Below the pieces are notes generated by a model, which saw only the letters and a list, made by a program, of their open reading frames with translations, did not search any database and was not told the DNA's origin. A program made the position numbers and the translations under genes. A stretch of 64,000 nucleotides of DNA from Ditylenchus dipsaci (taxonomy: Eukaryota; Nematoda; Chromadorea; Rhabditida; Anguinidae). Shown here piece after piece: positions 35,635 to 48,562 of the stretch. Where the stretch lies: NCBI GenBank assembly GCA_004194705.1, contig SADC01001282.1, forward strand, positions 868,001 through 932,000, given 5' to 3'. Numbering within the stretch: position 1 is the stretch's first letter; the number at the start of each line of letters is the position of its first letter.

Positions 35635-37023
35635 CAGGGTTCGTAATAAGAAATTTAAAAAAAAGGACATTTGGGTAAAAAAATTCCTTTCATTTCATCC
35701 AGTGCTCAATGTTATTTTGGAGCGAAAAAAAAAGATTTTGACTAAAAACTTCAAAAATTTGGGTCTCGAAAAAGACAAATCTTAGGGCTAAAGTACCTTA
35801 TATCGCCCCTCGCAAAACGCCCCAAAATCATGTTTTTTGTGTGTTTTAACCATTGAAACATGCTTAAAGATGTTTTTAGGTGGCGGAAAGCCATTTCCTG
35901 GGAAAAATGTTTTTTCATCAAAAATCGACCAAAACTATAATAACCTGGTTGGTCGAAAATCGTCTTAACAACAATATTAGAATTCATCAAGCATTTCTTC
36001 TACGATTTGAAGCTCGATTGAACATAGTTTTGAATACTGGGGCCTACCGCATAAATAAACTCTGTTATGCATGCTTTTTCATGCATCCAGAGTCTTTTTC
36101 GAGTGATTTGTGTCTAAGGTATGTGGGTGTGCGCATCTCAACCCCAAGCCTCCAAGCCCCTGCGCCACCTTCGGGGCGCAGGGGGCTTGGGGCTGAGATT
36201 GAGCCTCCTGCTTGGTTGGTTAGAGATGCGCGCACTCACTTACCTTAGACATGATTCCGAGCATGACTCTTGATCATGAATGCATTTAGAGGCTCTTTTT
36301 GCCAAGTCCCATGTTGAAAAACATGGTAAAAATTTGAAATCATGGTTTTGGTCGATTTTTGATGAAAAAAATTTTTCCCATGAAATGGCTTTCCGCCACC
36401 TAAAAACATGTTTTGAGCATGTTTCAGTGGTTAAACACACAAAAAACATGATTGGGGCGTTTTGCGAGGGGGCGATATAAGGTACTCCGGCCAATCTTGG
36501 CATGACTGCAGTATATGTCATAGCTCAGAAATGGCAGAAACATCTTTTTCAAAGTTTTAGCACCTGAAACTTGCTTACAACTCGTCTTTAGGGCGCTGAC
36601 GGATACTTCACAGGTAAACAAATGCCTTGGTCCCCAAGCTAATTAAACCGATATAAGAGTATTCTACTTCGTTTTGGTCACTGGAGCCAGGCAAAAAGAG
36701 TCTCTATCTGCATTTTCAATCAAGAGTCTATTCGGAATTATTAAGGTACCCTTTTTAGGCACCCATTTAGGTACCCTTTTTGGTTAAATTAGCTTGGAGG
36801 ACAGGTAGATAAGTGCCGATACGATAAGCGTGGCACAATTATCTTGTACATGTACAATGGAGTGGGTATATGGTAAACTGGTCGGAAAAGTTTTCGTCGG
36901 AAATATCCGTCCGCGCCCTAAAAATCTGTATTAAGCACGTTTTAGGTGCTAAAACTTTGAAAAAAGATGTTTATATACTGCAGTTTAGCCCAAATCTTTT
37001 AAAAAGGACAATTACGAACCCTG
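35635..37023. mobile_element. hAT-type non-autonomous element, 1.39 kb
   Basis: TIR CAGGGTTCGTAAT and ATTACGAACCCTG, with perfect 8-bp flanks GTCTTGAG (35627-35634 and 37024-37031). It contains inverted segments around CCATTTCCTGGGAAAAATG / CATGAAATGG and copy 4 of the dispersed repeat at about 36018-36295. No transposase. Confidence 0.8.
36018..36295 (+). repeat. Dispersed repeat, copy 4
   Basis: GAACATAGTTTTGAATACTG, ATGCATCCAGAGTC, GGTATGTGGGTGTGCGCATC, a CGCCACCTTCGGGGCG hairpin, and the inverted arm GATGCGCGCACTCACTTACC. Nested in the hAT-type element 35635-37023. Confidence 0.65.
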
Positions 37024-37449
37024 GTCTTGAGCGGATTTTACCTATTTTGGCTCAAATTGAATTGTGCCCTCAACAAAACACGTGTAATTTCCTTGTTTAA
37101 GTGTCAACAACATTTTTCGAAAACTGACACACTTGCTTCTTTTTAGCAAAAGTCTTACATTTGAAAATCGCAAGCACTCAATGATATGTTGTTAGAAAGC
37201 TCATAATGTGCGCTTTCTGTTAAGCGTTAGTACACGCATAACAGATACAGAAATTTATATTAATTATTGCAGCGAAGGTAAATAATAGCTCCGAAAAAAC
37301 AAGTTCCATAAATTGGCCTTTTCATGGTCATTTTTATTTGGAAAAATCTGGAAAAGAGCTAAAAAATTAGCATGAGATTCCGAGTCGATTTAACTATCGA
37401 GAACCACTCGGCTGTTGGAGTGTTAGAAACGACCGGCGAAAAACCGAAA

Positions 37450-38056
<607 letters not shown>

Positions 38057-38074
38057 ATTCGAAAAACGCAAAAA

Positions 38075-39180
38075 ATTTTTTTGATCCAAGTGGACGACCA
38101 CTTGGTTTTGTTATACCAGGTGGTCGTACCAGGTTGAAGTACTCCGGTAAAACTCCGGGTAGTAATATTTAGTCTTGTAAAGAACTTTTACAATTTCAAA
38201 TGTCTTTCTATGGTCCAACTTCAGTTTCACTGGGTAATCCATGCACCAACTAAGCCAAGTGGTCAAAAAATTTTACGTTTTTTATGTTCCAAAACTTGTT
38301 TTTTGAACTAATTCAGGCATGCTGAAGATGGTTTGATAGTGGTAAAATGCATTTTCGTCGAGTATTTTTTGAGTATTCGGAAATAATTGTTTTACCAAAG
38401 CTGGATTTTACCAAAACTCAAAAATACGGGTTATATTTAAAATTGGTCATAGAATACTGAATTTTGGCCATAGAATATTTAATTCTGGCATAGATTACTG
38501 ATATTGGCCATAGAATACTGAAAAATGGCCATAGATTTCTGAAAATTGGCCATAGATCTCTGAATTTTAATCATACTCGCTCGAAATCATGTTTCAACCA
38601 CTTTTTAAGATGCTCTTGAACTGAAACATCCTGAAAAGATGTTTTAAGGGTGTCGATGACAATTTTCCGAGAATTTTTTTTTCGACCGAAATTTGACTTT
38701 TTGCCCTGAGCGACCAATGGTCGGAAAAATTACAGAAATTTTTTTTCTCGGAAAAGTGTCATCGACACGCTTAAAACATCTTTTCAGGATGTTTCAGGTC
38801 CAAGAGCATCTTAAAAAGTGGTTGAAACATGATTTCGAGCGAGTATGGCTAAAATTCATAAATCTATGGCTAATTTTCAGAAATCTATGGCCAATTTTCA
38901 GAAATCTATGGCCATTTTTCAATATTCTATGGCCAACACAGATCTATGGCCAAAATTGAGTATTCTATGGCCATTTTCACTATTCTATGGCCAAAATTAA
39001 ATACCACCCAAAAATACCCTAAAAACGGCATTTTATCACTATCAAACCATATTCAGCATACCCGAAATAGTCCAGAAACAGGTTTTAAGACCCGAAAAAG
39101 TAAAAAAGTTTTTGCTCCAAGTGGTCGACCACTTGGTTGGTCGGTTAAGACTAAAAAATTAAAATCCCAGCAAAAGTTTC
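38075..39180. mobile_element. Nested foldback with TATGGCCAAAATT arms
   Basis: Outer arms include CCAAGTGGTCGACCACTTGG; inner arms (about 38430-38560 and 38845-39000) are arrays of a 20-22 bp unit (TCTATGGCCATTTTTCAGAAA). The innermost loop at 38575-38835 is again an inverted pair (CATGATTTCGAGCGAGTATG). It truncates the duplicated actin fragment. The outer sequence matches the inner part of 34996-35609. Confidence 0.65.
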
Positions 39181-39439
39181 GCTGAAAGTGAGAGTCAATA
39201 AAAAGTCATTGGATACACTGAAAGTGAGAGTGCGAGTGAAAGTAAGACTGAGAGGCAAATTTTCCTATTGGTACAACACTGAGAGTGAGAGTGAAAGGCA
39301 TAGTGGAAGTAAAGGAGAAAACACTAATTGGATACGTGGCCTTACAGGACTACTCCAGGACTAGGGTTTCTATTTCAAATCGTGTTCAGGACACGATTCT
39401 GAATAGAGTATGATACCTTCAAAGTTATTCCAGTGAAGA

Positions 39440-39590
39440 AAAAATAATTTCTGCTACCACCGGGATTCGAACCTGTAACTTCAAAAAATTTGCGCAAATG
39501 AGTTTGCGCAATGAGTAGTAAGGCATTTACATAGCAAAATAGCTATTTTCCTCGGGGTCACGAGTTCGATCCCACCTCTGGTACATCCAA
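39440..39590. repeat. tRNA-derived SINE-like sequences
   Basis: The minus strand reads ACAGGTTCGAATCCCGGTGG at about 39455-39475 and the plus strand GTCACGAGTTCGATCCCACC at about 39560-39580. Both look like tRNA T-arms with B boxes, without a full cloverleaf. Probably SINE remnants. Confidence 0.4.
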
Positions 39591-39599
39591 TTTTCACAA

Positions 39600-40870
39600 A
39601 AAAAAATTTGCAATTTTTTATTCACCCACTCGACTTAAAATCGAAAAGTAGACATAGGTCATAGAGATCAGATTTTCAGCTTTTCTTATAAAATTTGAGT
39701 ACAGGCCCGATGAAAGTCCAGAATTCACGTCAAATAGAAGGCAAAAGTTGAAACGCAACTTCTTTTTATATAGGTTTGCGAGGTTTGTATTTCAGAGGTA
39801 AGTTATACACCAAAAAAAGCTGAGAATCTCCCTTGCAGAAATTACAGATCGAATTTTCAAAATACAGATTTATAAAACTAGAAGCCATTTCAAGTCTAAA
39901 ACACGTTTTTCTAGTCAATTTGAAGAGTTTTTTTAATTTCCCGCGAAATTCGCTTGAAAAGCTAAATGACACACTTCGGGCGTTTTGAAAAGCCGTGTAC
40001 ACACTTCAGTCAAATTAGCTTAGGGACCAAGGCAATTTTTTTTATTCAAAATTAATTAAAAATTAATAAAAAAATTTAATTAAAAATTAAAAAAAATTGC
40101 CTTGGTCCCCAAGCTAATTTGACTGAAGGGTGTATACTAGACTTGAGAGAAGGGTGTATACTAGAATTTAGCCGTTTTAAATTTTAAAAAATTTAGGTAT
40201 AATTGTATTGAGTTCTCCTATGCATGAATTTCTCTTGAGATCAGTTGTCAAAAAGCTCAGTTGTCCGTGTCTGAGTTTATGGGATCCGAGTCCGTAGACA
40301 CCCAAAAATCTTTCTGGAGCAAAAGAAGTCTTTTTGCAGCAGACCGAATTTGCAGCAAAAAAAGCTTTTGGAACAAAAAAAAGTCTTTTAGGCGGCAGGT
40401 AATAATACTTTGACTTTGACAATAAGATGAGCGTTTCACAGTTTAAGACTTCTTCAAAAGAGACTTGAAGATTGCTAAACTTACACTTGAAGAGCAGGAC
40501 AACAAAGTAAGAGTTTTAGCGTGCAATAATAAGACATTATTCTCGAATGTATTTTAAAGATCTATCCATTTCGCATCCTCACCTGGATTTCCCTTTTAAA
40601 ACCGCAGCTCGTCCAATAAAAATACTTTGACATTATATTTATCAATATTCGCAACATGACTTTGGCTCAATATATTTACCTTATTCACTTTGGTGTGTGT
40701 TTAGGTCGTTTGGACAATTATGCTACTGCAACACCTAGATTTATATATTTGTTCATTTATTAGTAGGACCAGAATAAGAGAGCGCTGAAGTGTGAATATC
40801 AAATTAAGATGCACAGTGGTCGCGAGAAATGAAGTAATGGCTCTTTGGTAGTGTGAAGACACCTCACATT
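39600..40870. other. Intergenic with small hairpin repeats
   Basis: 40018-40130 is a palindrome with CTTAGGGACCAAGGCAA arms and an AT-only centre. 40310-40395 has GCAGCAAAAAAAG-type units like those at 60.88-61.37 kb. No gene was recognised. Confidence 0.4.
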
Positions 40871-41216
40871 TACACTTACAATTTTGATGGAGTCATAAGG
40901 TATATAAAATCTAGGCTTTTGTCATAACGAGGCTTGACCGTATGAACCCCTGCCAACTTTAAAACTACTCTGATATAGCCTAAAACTGAGAAGAAAAACA
41001 ATTTACAAAAAAGCTTTATTCCCAATTGCAACCTAAGTCCAACCACACAACATTCACAAATATAGACGAAGAGATGTCGAAAAAATAGAGTTACAAAGAT
41101 AATGGCACATGGCAAATTATGGAACTTCTTCTTAACTGCCTCAAGACTCAAGTGATCCGCTGAAAGCGTAAATTATTAACAAACCACTAAAAGTCACATC
41201 AAAACCTACGCTTCGA

Positions 41217-42441
41217 CTATCCAAAAGAGCTCAGGGACGGAACGCAACTGTTAAGATCAGCAGGTCCACTCCCAGTTAAGGCTGATTTGTTGGCTCGCCG
41301 AACGGAACTGCTGAAGTCACAGAATGAGGTCGCGAATTTGTTGCCAGTCTGTTGCGCAGAACGACCAAAGCCTTGGAGGAACCAGCAGAACACGAAGGAA
41401 TTAGCAACGGACATGGCTGAGCGAACCGACTGCTCTTGACCGTTACTAGCATAATTATCGAAACGAGAGACGGAAGTGACGCGTCCACTGCCCATGCTGA
41501 ATGATGACGTGAACTTAGGCTTTGGAGCTAAAAAGTGTAATGAATGAACACACGACAGCGGCAAGAGTTCACTTTTCAACATTTATTCAACCTCTCTTAA
41601 AAATAATATTCTAATACCAGACAGAACCTGTAAATACGGCGACCGGACATTTAGCATAAATTGTGCAATTCGTCCGCGGACATTTAGCATAGTTTTTCGG
41701 TATGATTCGGTTATTTGCCCGATCATACCGAAAAATTATGCTAAATGTCCGCGACAAATGCACAATTTATGCTAAATGTCCGTTGCCGTAAATACACATG
41801 TTTGGTAACAAACCAGAACAAAGTTCTATACTTGACCAAAACCTGCGATTTGAGCCAAACCAGTCATGTTTAAGATGTTTGACTAGAAGGAAGTACAGTG
41901 AACAAATCAGTGCAAAAAATCTTGATATCAAGCTTGGTAAAAAAGCGTTAAATCTTTAACGGAATTATATACACAGCATTGGTATTTCAGGCACGGCAAA
42001 ATAATCAGATTTGAATACTTGAATAACTTAACAAAAGAAAACCCTAACCTCGAGATGTGCTGGTGATAGAGCCATTCATTGAACCCGTAAGATCCTTTCC
42101 GCAAGCGACGAATTGAAACGAGCCGGAACGACTAGACAAAACAATGCACTGTAATGTTGTAACACGCATTAAACTACAGGATACTTACCGTATTTGGGGG
42201 ATTCTTTTGAACACATCCTTGACAGATGAACCGAACAAAGGCGCAGATTCGACTTCCATCTCACCACCAGACAAGTTATTCAAGCTAAGGCGAGAATGTG
42301 ACATGCCCAGCGGTCCTTTAAAAATAGATTAATAGACACAATAATGTTACAGGAAAACTCACTAGCTTGAGGAACCTTGAACTGCTCGTTGCTCAAGTCC
42401 TTGCCGTCAGACGAATTGAAAGCAGCAGATCCACCAAAGAA
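41217..42441 (-). CDS. Unrecognised Ser/Gly/Phe-rich multi-exon protein
   Basis: Minus-strand exons with consistent phase: about 42441-42363 (FFGGSAAFNSSDGKDLSNEQ), 42315-42189 (PLGMSHSRLSLNNLSGGEME then VKDVFKRIPQ), 42131-42049 (SGSFQFVACGKDLTGSMNGS) and 41527-41217 (PKPKFTSSFSMGSGRVTSVS to a stop at 41217-41219). Introns are 47-57 bp except the last (521 bp), which contains the foldback element 41634-41787. No known domain was seen; the composition suggests a mostly disordered protein. The start is not located; exons further right than 42441 are uncertain. Confidence 0.5.
41634..41787. mobile_element. Small foldback element in an intron, TSD GTAAATAC
   Basis: Ends GGCGACCGGACATTTAGC and complement, flanked by GTAAATAC on both sides. 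Two TTTAGCATAAATTGTGCAA / GGACATTTAGCATA units per arm. End sequence resembles 5138-5707, so both belong to one superfamily. Confidence 0.75.
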
Positions 42442-42459
42442 CTCTTATGGATTCAGCAC

Positions 42460-43393
42460 AAAATTTAAAACCTACTATGCATTTGAGTGAAAAGACTGTT
42501 CTGAGAAGCACTAAAGGAAGAGCGCAACGGATTCGCAATACACAAGTGCGACTTTCAGCATTATTCAGAGCTGAAAAACCAATAATGTTGAACAAATGAG
42601 TTTCATTGATGATATCAGCCTCCCTCGATGTGATCAGAAGAATTTTGGATCCAACCCTGATCAAGTCATGAACGATGATGAGACATTAGATCGTGCAAGA
42701 GAATGTGCAAAAAAGATGTTCGACAGAGTTCTGAAAATGCGAGAATAAAACGTTGAGCTTCTCCCAAGTTGCCCCCGAGTATGGGGGACTAAAGAAGTGC
42801 CCTTTTGTTTTGTAAGCGTTGAAATCTTTGTTGGATGGGATACTCGATTTTGCAACCCGTTATCGTATTTTTACTTGGCCTACCATAAGGTTGAATGATT
42901 AAGAGTATGTTCACGATTTAACAAGGTACTGCTGGTACTGGCTGCTGTGCTGGTACTTAGAGGGTTCGTCAGATCTCCTATTCTTTATAAGTTTTAGCGT
43001 GTCATATCCCACTGAAATTCTGCAAATATTTTTTTGTTCTAATTTTTTTGTTGTTCCCTGTGATCCCCCTTCGTATATCCAGTCATTAAGAACTTTCGTT
43101 ACAGATTACACAATTGGCTCGAGCTCAGTTAGTTGTTTTATAAGTTTTAGTCTGCTGAGAGGATTTAATGCATCGCAATTTACCCATACATATATCTATC
43201 TATACATTGGTACTCGATTAGCGCCCACCGATTAAGGTACGCTAAAGCTGGTACTCAGTTCCTTTCAAAACAAGATTACAAAGCCCAAGTTTTTATAAAT
43301 TAGCAAAAAGACCATCAACATTGTTTCCACTATTCCTGGCTATATATTTACCAAGGACGACAACCCTTGTTTTAACACAGAGCCAAAAAAGAA
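42460..43393. other. Intergenic, no gene seen
   Basis: Short open frames without family resemblance. Probably contains the promoter of the minus-strand gene ending at 41217. Confidence 0.3.
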
Positions 43394-45850
43394 GGGTACG
43401 TATCGTTTTCCCGAAAATCATTTCCCGAAAGTACGTTTCCCCGAAAAGTTCATTTCCCCGAAAAGTATCATTTCCCCGAAAAGTTCATTTCCCCAAAGTA
43501 CGTTTCCCCGAAAATTTTGTATTTCAATAAAGTTGTGTTATGAACAAAAATTTGTCAAACAGATAAATCTCGAGTTGATATTTCGTCTTGTCTGTTACTT
43601 CGCCTGTTTGTCCCTTTTTTAAAATGTTAATTTTTCAGTACATTTTATGAAAGTTTTAGAAGTGTTATGGCTATGGTCACGTGTTCCAAAGAGTTCTAGA
43701 AGAGTTAGATGATGGCTATGATGTTTACAGCAATGAAGTGATGAAGAACAGCAGGATGAAGTGGTGGTACAGCAAACAATCAAGAGACTGAATTGCCACA
43801 GCTGTTATCCAGGCGGTAACTGATTTGATATTTTTTAAGTGCTGATACCTTTTTAGGTTTTTATTCAGTCGAACTCCAATAGAAGCAAGAAAGTGCTTAT
43901 CCATGAAGGCTACACTACTGAAGGACAAATCGTACAAAACCAAAACATACTGGGAATGCGACAAGGTCGACGAATGCGGATGCAAAGCTAGAATTCACAC
44001 CATCACGGGCACAGGAGTAATCTTGAAGACAGTCAGGGATCACAGTCACAACAAGTCAGCAACAGAAGTTTCTGTTCGAGTATTTAAAACACAATCAAGG
44101 ATTCTGCTGTCAATACACTCGAGGTGAGATTGTTTAGACAAGGTGCTTATTAAGACTCTACGTTTAGCGTCCAGCGCAATTTTCAACAGAGTTTTGATTG
44201 GCGTTGGAGGAGGCAGTTCAAGTAAACTCGACAAAAGTGCATCAAGACAAACAGTCCAGAGAAAAAGAAAAAATGCCACTCAAAGAACCTTGCTGCGATT
44301 GAAATGGTATCTGTTTTCCTGAAGCTGCCAAGAACTACACTTTTGCCAAAAACGATCCGGAGCTTTTCTGCTAGGAATGAATTGATCAGAGTGGAAACAG
44401 GTAATAATCGAAATATTTTGCAAGGATGATTTTTAGTTTTAAAGCTATTGCTCTTTGGTCGCACAGCAACAAAAATTGGTCAGGAAATATGAAGTAGTTT
44501 TCATGGACGGGACATTCAAAATAACTCCCGCTCCATTTCAACAGGTTTGTTGTGGTAATGGTAAAAGTATTACCCAATAGGTTTAAGGTCTACATAATAC
44601 TCGCTGAAAGAGGGGGTTACGTATTTCCGTCTTGTACGCACTTCTCGAGAACAAGTCCCAAGCAACTTATGAAAAGCTTTTCCGCATGATTCGACGAATT
44701 TGGCCTGACTTCATTCCTTCGAGTGTCTCTATCGACTTTGAGATGGCTGTGATCAGTGCTCTGGAGGTGGTCTTTCCAGAATCCGAGGTGTGGGCTGCTT
44801 CTTTCATCTCGTGCAGAACATGATCAAGAAGCTTAATAGTGCTGGACTCAAAGGACGCTACGAGACGGAACCGATTTTGCTGTGAAATGCCGTGAGTTTT
44901 CTATTTTTCGACTCTGGTTTGACATAAAAAAATTAAGGGATGATAACAGCTATGGCTTTTGTCAAACCAGAGGATATGATGCCCGTCTTTGCTGAGCTAG
45001 AAGAATTGCTGCCGGAAGAACTCGATCCTATTCTTGATTGTTTCCAAAAGTACTACATCGGTATGTGACTATTTTACTGCTTAATTCAATCGGTTTACTA
45101 TGCTGTTTAGGGTTTGTCAACAGGCGCGGAAATATGGTGGTCCCAATGTTTGCTCATTCGCTTTGGAACGTCTATGAACGCACGCTCAACGGTAACCACT
45201 GAACTAACAACTACGCAGAGGCAGCGAATCACAGGATTCAAATGGAGTTGGACGTCTGTCATCCCGGATTTTGGAACTTCGTCAATTGTCTCAAAAAGTT
45301 CAGCAGGGGCGCGATCAAAATATCTGCAATGGCAAGCTGGAAAGCGTCCAAAGGGGAAGCGGACCGTCTACAAAGAAGCGGACGCTCGCATTCTCAGAAT
45401 CGTGGAGGAATATGAAGAGCGCAGCACCGAAGATTTTTTGAAAGGGTTGGCTAACAATTATTTATGAATGATATTTGAAAATCTTCTTTTGTCTTGATTC
45501 TTGATTGATTGTGATATTACACAATAAAATTTTTTTACCTATTTTTTTCAACTAGCGTTACGAAATTACCAGCAAAATCCATTGCCCGTAATTGACTTTA
45601 GTGAAACACCGTCTAACACAGCTATTATATATTATTCAAACATTTTCGGGGGAATGAACTTTTCGGGAAACGTACTTTTCGGGAAATAAACTTTTTGGGG
45701 AAATGATACTTTTCGGGGAAATGAACTTTCGGGAAACGTACTTTTCGGGGAAATGAACTTTTCGGGGAAATGATACTTTTCGGGGAAATGAACTTTTCGG
45801 GGAAACGTACTTTTCGGGGAAATGATTTTTCGGGGAAATGACCGTGTCCC
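43394..45850 (+). mobile_element. MULE with CCCCGAAAAGTTCATTT tandem-repeat TIRs
   Basis: The arms (43394-43525 and about 45640-45850) are inverted arrays of a 15-17 bp unit CCCCGAAAAGTTCATTT, with outer ends GGGTACG / CGTGTCCC. One transposase gene on the plus strand fills the interior. No clean target duplication was found. This element links tandem-repeat arms to the MULE superfamily. Confidence 0.85.
43870..45441 (+). pseudogene. FLYWCH-MULE transposase, several disabling changes
   Basis: The N-terminal FLYWCH finger is split by a frame shift: KKVLIHEGYT then KTYWECDKVDECGCKARIHT and VRDHSHNKSA. A basic segment RQTVQRKRKNATQR follows. The MULE core shows VVFMDGTFKITPAPFQQ (first Asp, near 44500), [15 protein letters not shown] (second acidic residue, near 44730), then [14 protein letters not shown] (C/H motif). 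The C-terminal part has [31 protein letters not shown] near 45160-45230, where a premature TGA interrupts a normally RTNN motif. Stop at 45439-45441, AATAAA at 45523. At least two frame shifts and one nonsense change, so this copy is dead. No SWIM finger was seen. Confidence 0.8.
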
Positions 45851-46127
45851 ACCCCAAATGACTACGAAAAAATTATTTGGTCTCGAAAAGAAATGATTTT
45901 AAAACGCAATGTGTCCGGACACACAGATGGACACTTTTTCAGTAGTAGGGGGGATTGAGACTCGATCTATACCCCCCACTTTTCATCTGGACCATAATTA
46001 AATATCGAGCCAATAGAACTTAGAAATCAAATTCATCAATTTATTGCTACAACAATCACAAACAACACAGATTAACGGATGATGTCAAAAGCACAAAAAG
46101 TGCAACCCTTGATATTCTGATTTTCTT

Positions 46128-47213
46128 TCAAATTGGCAATAGAAACGCACAGCTGACATAGGCATTAGCCGCTGGAACTTCGTTGGTCCCATGGAGAACT
46201 TTGCGCCATTGTCGGAGAGATCGAAGACGGTAGTGGAGATCGATTGTATCCACTTGATTAGGCTCCAACTCCCAAATGCTGTTAATGTCCTCTGGCAACA
46301 ATGACGCATTTACATGTTCAACCTAGAAAAATATTGTATGGCGCAAATTACATAAATCAAATACTCACGAGTTCTCTCAAACAAAACAAATCTGAGCTGG
46401 AAACTTGTGACGCAGGCGTAGTGATACATCTATGGATATGATCAACAAAAGCAGTATATCCTCTTCGACAGTCTAGAAATTTTCTTATAAAATTTTAAAA
46501 GAATAATGTCCACATCAGCATTTCAAATTCACTCACATAGAATTGAAAAAGAAAATTAAATCTATGTAGCATGGCATTAGTGAGTGGCCGGCATGAAAAT
46601 AACGTTCCAAAAAGTGGGTTGACGGGCTGTTAGTGTATCCTGATCCTCCAGCTGGCGGAGTTCTGAGGTAGAAAAAGTCCGCAATGTCTTGCCAAATGTA
46701 GTTAGACAAGTAGATGGCCATCAGGGACTAAGTAGAAGGGAATAAAAGAGGAATCCTTGCAACAAATAATTGTTCTCCTTAATATTAAAATAAAACTGGA
46801 TGCTCTTTTTGAGTTAGCAACCATTTAATTAATCCTGGATTAGATGTCATGTCCTTTTATTTTTGTGGAAATTGAAAGTTCTGATACCTAACAACCAGGC
46901 TTTTGATTGTAAAAAACATTAAATAAAATGATTTGATGGTGAAAATTTATTAGACACAAAATGCACTTACTGAGTATGCGTAGTGCCCATTCAAAAACAG
47001 CAACTTGTCCATTACTTCTTGCAAGAAGTCGATTCGTCTGTTTGTGTATATCTGCGGAAAGTTGACGTGTGTAAGGAGCAGGATGTCATCAGTAGGAAAG
47101 TCAAGATTTTGCAAAGCGATTTGAAACAAAGGTAGAGCATTCATCATCAATTTGCAAGCTAAATAAATTGTATCAAGCGAGGTTAGTGATGAGCGTTTAA
47201 CGAGCAGTCCCAA
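46128..47213 (-). CDS. Unrecognised multi-exon protein
   Basis: Exon 1 is open from ATG 47213 to a donor at 46971 (ACKLMMNALPLFQIALQNLD, HVNFPQIYTNRRIDFLQEVM, NGHYAYS), possibly with an upstream exon joining at 47158. Exon 2 (46727 to about 46538) reads SLMAIYLSNYIWQDIADFFY, THFLERYFHAGHSLMPCYID. Exon 3 (46472-46369) reads CRRGYTAFVDHIHRC. Exon 4 (46322-46128) reads VEHVNASLLPEDINSIWELE and ends AFLLPI-stop. The joint of exons 2 and 3 is not in phase as placed. Splice signals and codon quality support a real gene; no domain is recognised. The helix-rich, Leu/Tyr-rich style recalls fast-evolving F-box-associated families, without evidence. Confidence 0.5.
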
Positions 47214-47625
47214 AACAGTTATGATAGACTATTTTTTTTTGATACTACTGCAGAGTCACCAGCTTGAAGAAAAATTTTATATTGAGAAAAATGCACAGCA
47301 ATGCCCTAGTGCCGTTTAAACTATTTTATGTAATTTAAACCAAATTTATTTCACAATACCCAAAGCTCTTGAAATTTTAAAGTTCAACCTTTTAATCAAA
47401 TTTCGTGTGTTTTTCAAAATTGAATCTTATACCTTTTATATCATAATTTTTTCAGAAATTTTAGAATCATCATGCAACCCTTAATCTTAGCTTTCTAAAT
47501 TGGTAGAAATTTAAATTGTGGGATTTAAATAGTAAAGACATTTACGCGTTTCAATCAAGGTACGTGGACCAAAACTGACTATCTCCTAATACGTAAATCT
47601 CTTCATTTTAGAAATTACACAGTTA

Positions 47626-48110
47626 AATATTGCAGCTCATCAGTAAGCTGAAGTCCGGGGCTACATGATGATATAAATACTGATGAAAAAATCATGTTAA
47701 AAAAGGTAGAAAATTCCCCTAAAATCCGGTATCTGTCATTTGGTTCGTTGTGTTATTGATGTTTCAATATATTCAGCAAGTATCATACTAAAATGTAACT
47801 GTGAACCCTAGCTACATTTTATATGTAAACTACTTGAGAGGTTATTAAAAAAGTGGTCAAAAACATTGAAAAATTTTTTTGTGTCCGCGAAAAAAGTTGT
47901 CGCCAAAACACTATTCCTTGTGGCCAAAATGTTTTTTGCCTATTCATAAAAAACTTGCCAAGACAAGCGATATTTGGAAAACTTTTTTTAAATAATTAAA
48001 ACTTTTTGGCCTCAGAAAAAGTGTTCAAGGCATGCACACAATGATCTATTTTGTCCACATCCGCTTTTTTGGAGTAGCATCAATGGATCAGCGGTAAAGC
48101 GGCGGCGTAT
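47626..48110 (+). repeat. About 490-bp repeat, inverted partner at 54.7 kb
   Basis: Very similar, in inverted orientation, to 54703-55197, from ACACAGTTAAATATTGCAGC through GATCAGCGGTAAAGCGGCGG. The right end (GGATCAGCGGTAAAGCGGCG...) resembles a tRNA D-arm, so a tRNA-derived SINE is possible. A short relative of its left edge occurs near 53000. Confidence 0.6.
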
Positions 48111-48159
48111 TGTGAAAGAAGGTCATTGCTTTGATCCCAATAGGAAGCATTGTTTTTCC

Positions 48160-48554
48160 GGGCAGCGATCAATTGCGCAATTCCAAATCGCGCAAGTTGA
48201 AATTGCGAAAAGTCCACATTGCGCAAATGCAGATTGCGCGAATGCAAATTGCGCCAAAATCAAATTGCGCAAATGTAAATTGCGCTAAAACCAGCTTACC
48301 ACATTTCTTCTTAAAAACCGGCATGTCGGATTGTTACAGATAACAAAAAAAAGCAAATGAAAATAGCATCACGGTTTTGATTCAGAATTTGTGGTCTAAC
48401 ATTATCCTAGCAATATTTCTAATGTTGAGCCTTATCAAGAATTTGGCGCAATTCGATTTGCGCAATCTGCATTTGCGCAATTTCATTTTAGCGCGATTCG
48501 CATTTGCGCAATTTGCATTTGCGCAATTTGAAATTGCGCAATCGCTCGCTGCCC
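48160..48554. mobile_element. Foldback element with TTTGCGCAATTTGCA arms, TSD GTTTTTCC
   Basis: Ends GGGCAGCGATCAATTGCGCA and complement; perfect 8-bp flanks GTTTTTCC (48152-48159 and 48555-48562). The arms contain about 6 copies each of a 15-16 bp unit with TTGCGCAA. It inserted just inside the right edge of repeat 47626-48110. Confidence 0.85.
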
Positions 48555-48562
48555 GTTTTTCC

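Noticed and set aside
39440..39590. Possible pair of tRNA genes
   Set aside because: Two B-box-like motifs in opposite orientation but no complete tRNA fold on either strand.
41217..42441. FG-nucleoporin or lamin-like identity for the Ser/Gly-rich gene
   Set aside because: Composition alone; no repeat of GLFG/FG type and no coiled coil. Left unnamed.
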